From Arctopsyche grandis (Eukaryota > Arthropoda > Insecta > Trichoptera > Hydropsychidae), in the NCBI RefSeq assembly GCF_051622035.1, contig NC_135355.1, forward strand, positions 8,184,501 through 8,248,500: a DNA stretch of 64,000 nt, given 5' to 3'. The notes under the pieces are model-generated. The model saw only the letters and a program-made list of their open reading frames with translations, ran no database searches and was not told the origin of the DNA. Numbering within the stretch: the stretch's first letter is position 1; every line of letters begins with the position of its first letter. Below, piece by piece: positions 50,936 through 63,631 of the stretch. A program made the position numbers and the translations under genes.

Positions 50936-52554
50936 ACGCATTAATTTAATTTTAGACAACTATGTATTGTATGTGTACTAAACTAACTATGTATTGTACA
51001 TATGTGTACATATCTGCATATGTGGTGTTATTTTTACAGACAATTTACACGAGTTTTCAATAGTTCTGACAAGAGATCCAAAATTGAATATATAAAGTCG
51101 ATTACACCTATAAACAAAGTAAGGTGAATAAACAAAGTAACGTTCTATTTGATAGACTACAACGGAGAGTATGGACACAAACGTACTTGATGGGAAATGT
51201 AACGTTGCCAGTAAAAAAATACCGTGTGATGTAGTAATTTTAAAGTGAAAATAAATAATTTCCAGTGATAATACTTTTTTCATGTGCAATATACATATTT
51301 GTTTAATGTTGGAATAATTTATTTATTGTTGAAAATACTTAATTAAAGTTGAATAATTTGATTTTCGTGCGATATATAAGGTACATTATATTTATGATAG
51401 TGAATATCTTCGAAATTTAAGTTCAATTAATTAACACCCTAATAAATAATATTGTAGGTAAAATTGCATGTGCTTCAATATAAATTTTTACAACACAATC
51501 TTTCCCTATTAAAATCTTAACTCACCATTTGACCATTGCAGTCGCATCTGGTTATAATGCACGTCTATTAGATTAGTTCTTTATATTGAGTATTCGCTAT
51601 AAGTAAATTAATTACGAAGCGGCTGTTAAGTAATTTGTTTGGAATCGCTAAAATAATTCTTTATACCGGAAATCTCGCTATTCGATTTATTCGTTATAGT
51701 GGAATTCAACTTTATATACATATGTAGAACCTACAAGTATGTATGTACATATATGTATATGTAAGCAGCTTCAGTCAATTGTCCATAACTCATGCTCATA
51801 ATGCGACAAGAGTCAAAACAAGAAATCAATAGAGTCACTTAGCTGACACCGTAGACCTACAATAGTCAAACTGGAATATCCACATTAAATGACAATATTA
51901 TATAATGGATAAATGGGCTATAATCCGATCGTAATAGCAGTTCAAAGTTGTCGTTGCTGTCGGTACTATGTCGCGTGTTTTGGCGCCAATAGTCCAGAAT
52001 GATGGAAGACCGATATCAGCTCGTTATGCAAGACAATGGTTCTCACAATGGATGCCGTGTATACGTGTAAATTTCTTTCGACTGTCGGAATTAATATTTC
52101 GAACATATTATAATGATTATAATGGCGGGTGAAAGTGTATTTGTCGTGTCAAGGGGTTTTGTATTATAAAACGCCAATGAAATACCGTTTCCGGTGCGAT
52201 AAAGACCCTGAGAAAATAAATTGGTACTTATTTTTGACAACGATTGAGATAGTTAGTTGTGGATTTAAGCGAAATTGAAAGCTGTATGTGATGGAGCCAA
52301 ATCCGCTCTGGATGCAGTCAGTTTTTTGGCCCAGTTGTATTTGACTTTCCTCAGATAATGTTTTTCCAGGAAGTCAGTAGTTTTACCTGAGGTAGATGCC
52401 TAGTTGAAAACATTCTTATTTAATATTTTTAAAGAATAATTTCAGGGTTTTCCGTGCCTGACGCAGAAAAGTATCTACTAAAAGATATATAATTTTCGGA
52501 ACCGTTAAAATTTTTTGTGGAATTTTTGTTTGCATAGTAAATATGTTTGTTATT
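50936..52554. other. AT-rich non-coding DNA
   Basis: No feature that I can support. Confidence 0.4.
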
Positions 52555-52941
52555 TTATTTCAATCAAACATGTACATTCGCCACTACAGATCGCTCCAAA
52601 GTGACGAGTGTATTAATACAGATAAAATATGATCAATACAATCAATACAAGCATTTATACAATGCGAATTCATACAAACATCATCCACAGTGATATCTAT
52701 GGAGACATTTTTGCAGAATTTTATCATACAAATTGGCGAACCTCAAGACGCTTAATAACTTGATATTTGCGAGAAAGATTGGAAAGGAGATGCCAATTTT
52801 ACAGGAACCGTTTCAAAGAAAATCAGAAAAATTGTCACGATCGACCTGGAGTCACAAACCAAGCAGCTAATAGTGGGAATCCAACCGTGACCACTCTGCT
52901 CGAAAGCATAACATGCTAACCACTAGTCCACGCTGCTGGTG
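52555..52941 (-). mobile_element. tRNA-derived SINE, near full length
   Basis: On the minus strand the head has GTGGACTAGTGGTTAGCATG (A box) and GGTTGGATTCCCAC (B-box-like). The body shares TTGTGACTCCAGGTCGATCGT and AAACGGTTCCTGTAAAATTGG with the other two copies. The tail ends GATTGAAATAAAATA. Confidence 0.85.
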
Positions 52942-53971
52942 GAAAACTAATATCGCTTAGCTTGACAGTCGGAAGAAATACATACATATACGAAATTCCT
53001 ATTAATCAGTTGAGATGTTCTGACCAGTAGGAACAGTGTATGTACTTATTGTACATATTTATAAGTTTGCATACGCTAAAGGTGCAAAACAAAGCTCCAC
53101 CAGCCAACATTTTAGAGTTTGCTGAGTTTGAGTTTGAGTTTGTGATAAACTTTCTCACGTAATACTTTCGTCTCGATGTTGAACTGGATTAATACTAGGA
53201 AAATCTGAGGTTCGTTGAGTTACATTGATGCCATTACGCTGTCATCACTTTATATATATCAATTATATAGTAATGCAAAAAGCAAATTCTCACACAAATA
53301 CATTCATATATGCATTTACATATGTATATATGTAGATAACGATCGGATTTTTGCACTACGTGAGCGAATGTCGATCTCGTGATCGGTGAAAATAAATAAT
53401 TGTGGCTATTCGTGATGCGGGTATGTAAGCGCGTACCATTAAATTCGCCAAAATAGTCGGTTTGCACTCGCATTTTTCCCACAAATAAAAATAAATAAAT
53501 ATGTAATGAAACAAAAAACAGAAAACGTTTCAAAGTGATTCGTTTTGCGTTAAATGTAACGGCTCTCAAAGCGTCGTTATGCAACCGATTAAATTTCGCG
53601 TTTAACCGCGCAAAGGTTACCGATTTATGACCGCATTACATTGTTACAGTTAAAATGCAGTTTTCGGTTTAGTATGATTGGCGTTTCTCAATGCGTAATA
53701 ATCGTGGATGAAATGTCGATTTTAAACGGCGCTGAATTAACGCGTTCAATTATACGTTTTTTTTTGCAGTTTAATTTTAGCGACGCTTGTGCAATTCCAA
53801 GTGTCATTAGTTTATTACCAGTGTTGTCGACGATAACGAAACAAACGCCTCCATAAATGGGGTATGATAAATCTCTGAAACAGGTTAAGCTTTCAGAAAT
53901 ATATAGAAACAAACTCGACTAGAATCATAAAAGAATTATAAATGTACAGATATAAAATAGGTACTCAAGAG
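52942..53971. other. Non-coding DNA
   Basis: No gene or element that I can support. Confidence 0.35.
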
Positions 53972-54541
53972 GGATTTCAATACCGGTATACCGGTTTACC
54001 GGCAAATCGTCAAAATTTCGCCATCGGTAAATACCGGTAAATTACGGTTAGCTATTTTATTGCGAATTAAGTACATACATATACAGGCATATTATTGCAT
54101 AATATTACATCAAAAATCGTTGCAAATGGCGTATTGTGAATTAGGTTGTCTGGAATTCGTTTTTTTTCCAGTATTAAACATGGAAATTTCAAATTGATAA
54201 ATGTACTGGCAACACAGACTAACCAAATCGGAATAAATGCGATCAGACGGTTATTTCAATTATGATCGAAACTTTCAAATGGTCCAAAATTTAAATAAAT
54301 AAATATGATTCGTTAAAAATTAAAAATAAAATTTATTTAATTTAATGCATTTATGTCATTATTCACTAGAGATTTATTTTTAATAATGAAATATTAACGT
54401 TTTGAGGAAAAGCAACCACATAAAGTTATCTAATCCTCGATTCTTTTTCATTTACTGGTAAATATCGATATACCGGTAGTAGGAGAAATAATTGACCGTT
54501 AACCGATTTATGAAATTTGACGGTAAATTGCAATCCCTAAT
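53972..54541. mobile_element. MITE with TACCGGTAAA-rich ends
   Basis: Ends AGGGATTTCAATACCGG and, reversed, AGGGATTGCAATTTACCG, both followed by repeats of CCGGTAAA. Fragments of the family are at 5085-5200 and 24676-24770. Target duplication not resolved. 54542-55111 holds nothing recognised. Confidence 0.65.
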
Positions 54542-55111
54542 CTCCAATCTATTTCTTACTGTTAAAAAAATGTTTTACTAGTGTTTAAATTTTTGTTGGA
54601 AATAGGGTAGCTGTTTTGTCATAAAATTTCGAAAGCCCCGTTGGTTTTCTGAAGATATGTACATGGGCCGGAGTGAGAAACGCGAATTTTCGATATTCAT
54701 TGATGGACTTTTTGTTGTATCAAGGGAGCGTTAGATAAAAATAAAAAAATGAATTTAAACAATGTTCTTTGCCTCCAACTAATCGATTTATCTCGACGAA
54801 AATTTAAAAGTAGGTTTTTTTCATGTACATATGTACATATTTCTTATTTGAGAATGGTTTTAATTTTTTTGTATATAAAAAAAATAAACGCTTAATGTTC
54901 ATTTGGATCGATTATGATAAATTTTGATTGATTATCGAGAAGTTAAAGAATCCGTTTGTGGGTGTTATTTTCAGAAAATCGTCATTTTTTAATGTTCCCG
55001 TGATTATTTTATAAAGAAATAAAAGCCACTGAGAGCTTGTATATATACCTTTTCGGTTCCGTGATAAAATAACACTTCAACGTTATATATACATACATAC
55101 ATACATATATA

Positions 55112-55352
55112 CGGTGATGCACCCAAGAGTGCTGCACTCTCGGGACATCCAAACTTTCAAAGGTGCTCAAGAAGAACTAACGTAATAGAATTCCACAAAA
55201 AAGCGTCAGGGGATATTTGTATGTTATATGAGGGTGCTGTCACTTTTCTGTGGAATTCTATCGCGTGATTTCTTCTCGAGAGCCTTTGAAAGTTTGGATG
55301 TTGTGGATTTCTCGTGACTGCGCTACTTATCAAGTGCATTTGGGTTCATTCT
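55112..55352. mobile_element. Self-complementary MITE, second copy of the 25240 family
   Basis: GGACATCCAAACTTTCAAAGG and ATAGAATTCCACAAAA in the left half mirror CCTTTGAAAGTTTGGATG and TGTGGAATTCTAT in the right half. The CACTCTCGGGAC and CACGAGAAAT words near the ends also correspond. Confidence 0.8.
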
Positions 55353-55454
55353 TCCGGAAATCTACATATGTATGTATGTACGTTTCTTGATTTACGCGGA
55401 ATTTTTTTTAGCATGGTTTCGATATAAAACGGCTTTGGGAATCCATTTCAAATA

Positions 55455-56245
55455 TGTATTTATTTATTTATTTATTTATTTAATATACAAGTATACCACA
55501 GTGTCTTTACAGGTCACCCCAATATGATACTGTAGCCAGACAATACATAAAAGATCAAAAACATAAGAAAAAATAAAACAACAATAATAGAAAAACAAAT
55601 AAAATAAAACATTAAAAAAATTGTACATAAAAATTAAAAATTGAAAAATTGAGAATTAAAAAAAAAATTGAAAAATCAAAAATTAAAAAAAAAATTAAAA
55701 ATTACAAATTGAAAATAATAAACAAAAATCACATATATATAAATATATAAATATTTTAAATTGAATTAAAAGTAAATTAAAAAGCTTGCACATATGCGAC
55801 AGTTCCATGCTTACATTCTTCAAAGTAACAGTGTTAAAGTCCCCTACAAATGAAATATTTTTACTCTTTAAAAAGTTAAATTCCTCTTGTAACTTATTAA
55901 AAAAAAAAAAAAAACTTCAGAGATCTTATCGTTTTGATTTGGAGGAAAATATACTACACAAATATAGATGGAACACCGCGGAAGATCAACTCGAACCCAA
56001 AGATGTTCACCAACTGATTGAAGACGGTGAATTTGTTGAGCAGACCGCACACGATCGGCACGAACAGCCAGTAAAACTTTTCTAAAAACTAAGTATCTAT
56101 CATCGAATATCTCGAAGTCGCAAACAGATTCATTTAGCCAAGTCTCCGTAAGTGCAATGAAGTCATGATGCTGTGCCAGAACAGAAGAAAGGCAATCAAC
56201 AGTTTTGGAATTAAGGCCCCTAACATTCTGGTACAGCATTGTCAT
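55455..56245 (-). pseudogene. Jockey-type LINE, endonuclease joined directly to the 3' tail
   Basis: From 56245 downward the minus strand reads MTMLYQNVRGLNSKT, FIALTETWLNESV, then after a frameshift LLAVRADRVRSA, LWVRVDLPRCSIYICVVYFP, then KNISFVGDFNT near 55850. These are apurinic-endonuclease motifs (NVRGL, ALTETWL, YxPP-like, GDFN). Instead of reverse transcriptase, the sequence then runs into AT-rich DNA and a 3' tail with GGTGACCTGTAAAGACAC and (AAAT)n at 55457-55482. The element has a large internal deletion. Confidence 0.8.
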
Positions 56246-59200
56246 CTTGCGAATCTTGCGAACCCTATTGGTTATAGGGTGCCGGGCTCAATTCATTTAA
56301 AGAATTTATGAAATTCTTTAAATGAAAAAGGGCCAGTTCAATTAGGAATGGCTATTTTATTTGGAATGTTAATAAGAATACAAAAATACATATATTTAAA
56401 ATGTACGTACACACATATTTATGCACATATGCAGATACATACATATGTACATTGTACATACAAACGTTTGTAAATTTTCAGAATATGTTTGCAGGTTAGA
56501 AATTATTAATAAGTATTATCGGCAATTAAAATAGATACGTAGTATGTACGTATTTAGATTGCGTAAATATTGTTTTTAATACATACCTACATACACGTTG
56601 AGTGATGTCGAATAGAAAGGTATGGCGCAACTTACGAAACGTACGAATGCGAGACATTTGTCATAAAAATAAATGCAATCGACTTTAGCAATAAATCGGC
56701 CATTGTTCGTGTGATGGGAGATTTTTTGCGATAAGAGAAGATCACCTTTTCACTTTCACCGAGGGATTTTGGGCCATTTTATATTATTTTTCATTCGCAT
56801 TATTTATATTTATTGTATACTTGTGCGATAGATACGCCTTTTCGCGCGCTTATGAATATTCAGATCTCTTGACGAAATTGCGTATTCAATTTCTCATGAT
56901 CGCTCGGAGTTCGAGTATAAATTATGAAGGTAATTAAGAAAACGATTCGAATTTCGGCGTTTTGTTTTCGGGACGAGCGAAAAATTTCATCTCGAAAATA
57001 ATGGTCCGTTTTCTTTTTATTAAGTGGTATTTTCCTTCATTTTTCTGCTTTGTTTTTTGTGCCTTTCTCTCGTTTTGATTTATTGACACATCTCAAGGCG
57101 ATTGAAAGGGACTTTCAGATTATGCATATTTTTTTCGATCGAAACGAAATAGCATCGTCAAATTTTTTTGATATCAAAAGACGACCACACATTTCTTTGT
57201 TTTATGCTTATGAATGTTTTCACCTTTCACTATTGCGTTTAGTCAAATTGTTCGTTTGAGATACAATATGCGAGATAAGCACTAAACTACAATTGCTCCT
57301 GCGATTTTTCGAATGTTATATCGCTATTGCGACACTGAAGATATGGCCACAATAAGACAAAAATTCAATGTTGTAACGGGGGCGGTGTTAGATAACGATT
57401 TTGTCACATTTTATTTATATTTATATCTTTTTTTATCTTTAGAATGTCCGTAATGGACTCGAACAAAAAGTGGTCTTTGAATGATTGAGTTATTAAGGCT
57501 GTTTACTTTTGATGTCCCATATAGATCTGCATAATTAAAATGCATAGTTTCCAACGCTTTCAGGTATTAAGTTATAATATAAAATTGATTTGAATGCAAT
57601 TATGCTATTATAAAATTGAGTCAGTAATTTGTATCATTAAAAGCTTTCGATTTTTAAAAATTATTGTTGAATATATGTACATATTTATGACCTGCAAGTA
57701 ATCAATATGTGAGTTTGCTTTCTTCAATAAATTACTAAAACTAAACTGTCTAAAATAATATAAAGTTCTTATGTTGAATAATTATGAAATTAACTATAAT
57801 TGTCGTTCATATGCTATTTTATGATACTATTGACTCAAAAATTGAGGCTAGATAAATTTGAACGTGACATTTTCAGACGAAATTTTATTTTTCGAGTTAT
57901 TTTCTTAATAAAAGAGTTCTTTTCATTCGTAATTGGAAAAAGTTTCATCATAATTGAAAACGCTGAAAACAAAATGGTGAACTAGATTGTAATGAATAAG
58001 AAATACGTTGAACAAAATATGTTGAAAACTTAAAAATTGAACAATTTCATAATATTTTTCAATTTAAATATTTAATTTTGATTAAACAGCAATAATCGTC
58101 AAAATAAATTGTTCTGTTATATTATGTGTATTAAAAAATTGCAGACATTTTTTTATACAAGGAAATGAATTGTATTTGATTGATTGATGAGATGATATTA
58201 TATGATAGTTATATTAATTAAAACAGATTTGAGTCCATTATTAATTAAGACAGTTTCCGTTTAAAAATGCTGAAACATAAATATTAAAATATCAAAAATC
58301 CTTGAACGAACACTTGAGCTTAGGTACAACGAATTCGTTCTGTCGGTAATTTTTCAAGGTGTTGCAATCAAGGTGAAGATGAGACGAATTTTAAATGTTA
58401 CGCTTGAAATTATTCATTTTTATTATGGTTCTGATATTTAAGAATACGTTTCAATCATTCGAGTTGCGGATTTCGATTGAGAAAATAAAAAAAAATCGGT
58501 CATAATTATTTGTGACGAGAATCTCTCCAGTATAGAGACACGCTGGTATGGCGGATGTGTTACGAAATCTTCGAGAATATAATTAATTAATAATTTTGGC
58601 TATGGCCTGGGATGAATGTTCGCGGGAAATGTGTAACCTATACGAACACATTTCGCAATAGAACCGATCAGACCGACGAAAATATATCGTACAAGGCGAA
58701 TGCGAACATAGAATCAAGAGAATGCTACTTCTAGCAGTGCTATCAAATGACTAAACCGATATGTTCACACTGACCCTTAAGTACATATTATTTAATATAA
58801 TAAAAAAATCAATCACCATTATTAACACCGGGGAAATGTTGAAAAGATTGATCGCACAATGTTTCAAAACATTTTTCAATTTATAAAAGTCAAATTTGCA
58901 TGCGTTGATCTATTCTCGCCATATAAGGATCTGATTGACATTTCCTTTGCGTTTGATATGAAATAACTAGTTTTCAAAAGTATAAATTAATAAAACGTTA
59001 ATTATGAAATTACCGAACCCGAATTTTGGGAACCACTTTATATGTATGATAAATTACACGTCGTCACGTTAATATTTTATGGGGTTATTTATTACATTTA
59101 CGCACTCTTACATACACACGATGAATTACATGTCGAAATGTATATTATCTAATTTTATTACAATAATTATTATATGTACATATGACGAGTCTATTTTTCA

Positions 59201-59989
59201 ATAGCGTATTATTACGATGATTGCGTTTATTTGTTTATTGCACCTACATATACATACATATGTATACATATGCTTATTAAATAAATATATGTTGTATAAT
59301 ATAAGAATCAATCGTCAAATTTTGTAATGAAATAACATGTTATTTTCTTGGTTATTATGTATTTGACATCATTATATTTGAGTTATAATAATAAAGTATT
59401 GCAATTTGGATTAATTAAAATCAGGAAGTTTTGACTAATGAGATTACTCAAAAAAAATGATAGCATGCTATTATCAAAAATATATTAACCGAATTGGTCA
59501 TTAACTTAAGAATGTCAGTTAATTCAATGATTTCTGGTATGAGCACTTCTACAAAAAATTTTAATGCAAACACTTTTTAAAGTAATTATAAATACTTGTA
59601 TGTGGTTATAATTTACCCATCCTGTCATACAGTAATATATAATTTCAGCAATGAAAAGATTATAGACTGTTTAAGTTATTATTTCTGGAATTGGCATTTT
59701 ATATTTGACTTCATTTTTCTTAGTATTGTATACATATGTATATAAATATTTGTACATATATGAATTGGTGATCCAATATAATGACCTTATTATTATACAA
59801 ATGCCGATATGCATATACATACATAAATATATAATATTTTTTTTTAAATATACATTGAATTGCGAAAAACGAATCAGTGAACTTAATTATGCAAAGGATT
59901 AGATTTAGACGAAGTTGTAGGTTTGAAATTAATTCGTATTAAATTTTGATAAAAAGTCATATACATATTATTGAGTTGAGTTATTTTAT
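56246..59989. other. AT-rich non-coding DNA
   Basis: The longest stretch without any recognised feature (3.7 kb). Confidence 0.4.
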
Positions 59990-60367
59990 TTTATTTTAAT
60001 CGAACATGAATACTCGCATTTACGGATCGCTTCAAAGTGAACTAATACAGAATGATACAGATACAATACATTTATACAATGCGAATTCATACAAAAATCA
60101 TCCACAATGACATGTATGGAGTAATTTTTTCAGCATTTCATTATACAAATTGGCGAACATCAAGAAGCTGTATAACTTGATATTTACAAGAAAGATTGGA
60201 AAGAAGATACCAATTTTACAGAAATCGTTTTAATGAAAATTAGAAAAATTGGCAAACTCTGATAGGAAACGATCGACCTGGAGTCACAAACCATGGTCTG
60301 GCTAGCAACTACTAGTGGGAATCGAACCGTGACCACTCAAAGCATAATATGCTTACCAGTAGTGAAC
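59990..60367 (-). mobile_element. tRNA-derived SINE, head slightly truncated
   Basis: Same family as 52555-52941. The B box reads GGTTCGATTCCCAC on the minus strand, closer to consensus than in the other copy. The tail is GATTAAAATAAAATAAAATAA. Confidence 0.85.
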
Positions 60368-61614
60368 GGATTAGCTCTCATTATATTAACATTTTCGAGT
60401 TATTGAATGTTTATAATCTAAACTGTAGTTTAAATATGATAGAATTACCAAAATTTGACTATTATTCTTACACACATCCAAATGTGTACGTAAGAAATAA
60501 TTTGTTTAAAAATTTAAACGGCCGTTTATAAGCAATAACCTTAAAATGCAGATCCGGCTCCGAGCAATATTTTATATTTAAACGTATAAAATATTGCCTA
60601 CCGCAAATTACAACGAAATCAAAAATATATTTTACACTTACATATATTCGGATGAATATTCAATTAACGAGAACTTTGCAGAGATTTATTTCGTTTTTAA
60701 GTATCTTTTTCAAAATTAATTGATTACATTTAATAATTGCGTCAAATATTTTAAGACGTACGAAAATCAACTTCTCTTCACGCACTGATATAATATACTA
60801 ACTAATATATAGAAATATTGCAGAAAATTATTGTTACAATTCGATACTGTACTATAAAAAAATTTTCTCCCAATCTGCGATCACAATAAACGACGTTTAT
60901 TGAACACTTATGATTCCGTGATAAATTGTCTCGAACGATGCGAGTGCATAATTGATAACAGTGCAAAAAAAATAAAAGTGGCGCGAAACGGTTAAAATGG
61001 AACGGCCAGTTTAACCTGTTAAAGTCGTGACTCGTTCAAGACACTTTTTAATATTATATTAATTTTTATGCCACAGTTTAATTTTCAATTTGACCGGTGG
61101 GAGTCGCGTCAAAGGTCGTCCAACGCAATATGACCGGTGAAATGTACATATACGTAATGGGAAATGATTAATTAATGTCAAACTGGAGAAAAAAAAAAAA
61201 TATATATAACGAATAATAAAATTGATTTAAGATCGTGTTCGATTAGTCCGAATATAGGCCCCGATTGGAACGTTTTAATTTTCGATCGTTTTAATTGCAC
61301 GCATAATAATAAATCGGTAACCTTTTGCGCGTGAGCTCAGTCACGAAAGAAAGGTGAAATGTAATCAATATTACAGAATGTGTTCGTGATACCAGCTAGA
61401 TTATTTGACGTGTGTACAAATAGTGTATGTATGTGATCATTTGGTAATATTATGAAACGATTTTCTCACGACCGGACGATTTGCAAGATGACACAGATGA
61501 TGCGATTCGACATATTTTTCGGGTCAATTGTATATATTATTTTATTTTAATCATAATTATAAATTTACAGGCGATAGGTCAGTCGGTTGTATATAGAAAC
61601 AGAAATATGTACAT
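60368..61614. other. AT-rich non-coding DNA
   Basis: No feature that I can support. Confidence 0.4.
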
Positions 61615-61922
61615 GGGTCTACATGACGAGCCAGAATGTTAAATTACAGAAACGCAAAGATCGAAAAATCTTAAGTCGAAAGATCAAAAGAAAAGGGTGC
61701 ATGGTAAACTTTACATACTCACGTACATACTCACTTAATTTGCGCGCGCAGAATACGGGAGGAAAAACCTTGTATCCTGCTCGCGCAAATTAAGTGAGTA
61801 TGTACCGTTTACCATGCACCCTTTTTTTATCTTTCGACTTAAGATCATTCGATTTTCGATCTTTGCCTTCCGATATTTGCGTTTTCTGTAATTTAACATT
61901 CTGGTTGGTCACGGAGACCGAT
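61615..61922. mobile_element. Foldback MITE with ~130-bp arms
   Basis: CCAGAATGTTAAATTACAG, AAACGCAAAGATCG, CTTAAGTCGAAAGAT, AGGGTGCATGGTAAAC and CTCACTTAATTTGCGCG in the left arm all reappear in reverse in the right arm. The spacer is only about 35 bp. Confidence 0.88.
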
Positions 61923-62019
61923 TTTTTATATATTCTCTTAATTTTATAAACAAAACATAGAAGATGCTAGTTTTTAAAACCTTTTTTTTATTATAACTAC
62001 CATACTACAAGCATATTAT

Positions 62020-62022
<3 letters not shown>

Positions 62023-62082
<60 letters not shown>
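62023..62082. repeat. (TA)n microsatellite
   Basis: About 30 TA units. Confidence 0.95.
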
Positions 62083-62088
<6 letters not shown>

Positions 62089-62363
62089 TACATAAATATG
62101 TATATACATATGTTCATATGTATATAAATATGGCAGTCAATGTCTCAATTTCCCTTTCTAAGATAATTTGAATTAAGTAATATTTCTTCTTTAATTACAT
62201 TTTAGTTTATAGTCTGACCTATCTTAACCCCAAATTTGACTTGCATAACTTAACCTGACCCGAAAACTTTGAATCCCAAAGATCCTATAACGACGATGTC
62301 TTTGAGTGGGACAAACGTTTCCCAAGTAACAACCAAATCTAATATTAAATAAAAATATAAATA

Positions 62364-62376
62364 GGGCGTAATAGTA

Positions 62377-62448
<72 letters not shown>

Positions 62449-62462
62449 TATTATTACGCCCT
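62364..62462. repeat. (TA)n run framed by an inverted repeat
   Basis: GGGCGTAATAGTAATTTA at the left mirrors TAAATTATTATTACGCCC at the right, with about 32 TA units between. The whole can fold into one long hairpin. Confidence 0.85.
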
Positions 62463-62764
62463 TAATTTAATTTAATTTAATTATAATTCAAGTGTAAAAA
62501 TAAACAGCAGATCGGTCGTTAAAAGCGTTTTTATATCAGTGATTTCGTAAAATTTTGTCATGTTAGTTTTTTTTGTGTCTAAAATCTGTGCAAAGTGAAT
62601 ACGGCCGGGGTGTATACTCGTAATATCTCCCTACCTGAATACAAAAAAAAGGTCCTTGCTCGTCAGTCAATAGTCGGTCAGTCAATAGAAGCAATAAATA
62701 ATTGCTTCCAGCCAAATTTTTAACGAACTTTACTTAATAACTAGAGACCGGAATCTGAAGGGGC

Positions 62765-63630
62765 TGTTTATTGTTCAAAGATTGTAAATGCATTGTTAAA
62801 GGTTTGCCGAACCTTTTTTACAAAGGATTTACAACAATGGAACAATAGGCGACTACCATGGGCAGACATCGTTTATGGCCCGTGCGAATTCTTCCCTATC
62901 ATGGGCAAGCCGAAATAGCTTTTCGAGACCGAGTCCCATCCATGACCTGATGTTCCGGAGCCAAGATAGCTTCTTTCTCCCAAGCCACCGTTTGCCTTCT
63001 ATTTTCTCTTCTATGATTGTTTGTAGAAGGCGATATTTGGGGCCGCGAATAATGTGGCCAAAGTATTCCATCTTACGGCGCTTCACCATGTCAAGAAGCT
63101 CTCTCTTTTTATAAAGAAGCTGGAGGACTGTTTCGTTTCTTACATGCTCCTTCCACGAGATCTTTAGTATCCTCCGGTAACACCACATTTCAAAGGACTC
63201 TATCCTATTCATGGATGCCACTAACAGTGTCCACGTTTCGCATCCGTACAGCAACACCGACCAAACATAGGAGTGCAGGACTCTTAAACGCAATTTCATA
63301 GACAACCTTCGACAACATAAAACATTGTTCATGCTGCCGAAGGCATTTCTTGCTATTTCGATCCTTCTTCTTATCTCCATTTCGGAACTGACGTCCGTAT
63401 TGATCATTGCTCCTAGGTATTTGTATTGTTCGACCTGTTCAATCATTTGTCCGCGCACTCAGGTTTAATGGATCCGTCTTTTCTTTACATATTACCATTG
63501 ATTTTGTCTTGTTGATATTAATAGACAGACCCCATTTTTGACATGAATGATCAATTGTGATCAATAACGATTGTAGGTCTTCGGCACTCTCAGTCAATAT
63601 TGCCGTGTCATCAGCGAAACGGATATTATT
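62765..63630 (-). pseudogene. LINE reverse transcriptase, C-terminal half with 3' tail
   Basis: On the minus strand, starting near 63630: FADDTAILTESAEDL (catalytic FADD box), then WGLSININKTKSMVI, a frameshift near 63460, then VEQYKYLGAMINTDVSSEMEI, RVLHSYVWSVLLYGCETWTL, YRRILKISWKEHVRN and EYFGHIIRGP, ending at a TAG at 62853-62855. The order is that of an endonuclease-reverse transcriptase of RTE/CR1-like type. The 3' tail at 62769-62850 recurs alone at 41942-42026. It is truncated upstream of the FADD box, where another LINE fragment begins in the opposite direction. Confidence 0.88.
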
Positions 63631-63631
63631 T

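Noticed and set aside
51968-52075. Short ATG-started frame (MSRVLAPIVQ) followed by GTAAAT
   Set aside because: Only 35 codons, no partner exon or homology that I can recognise.
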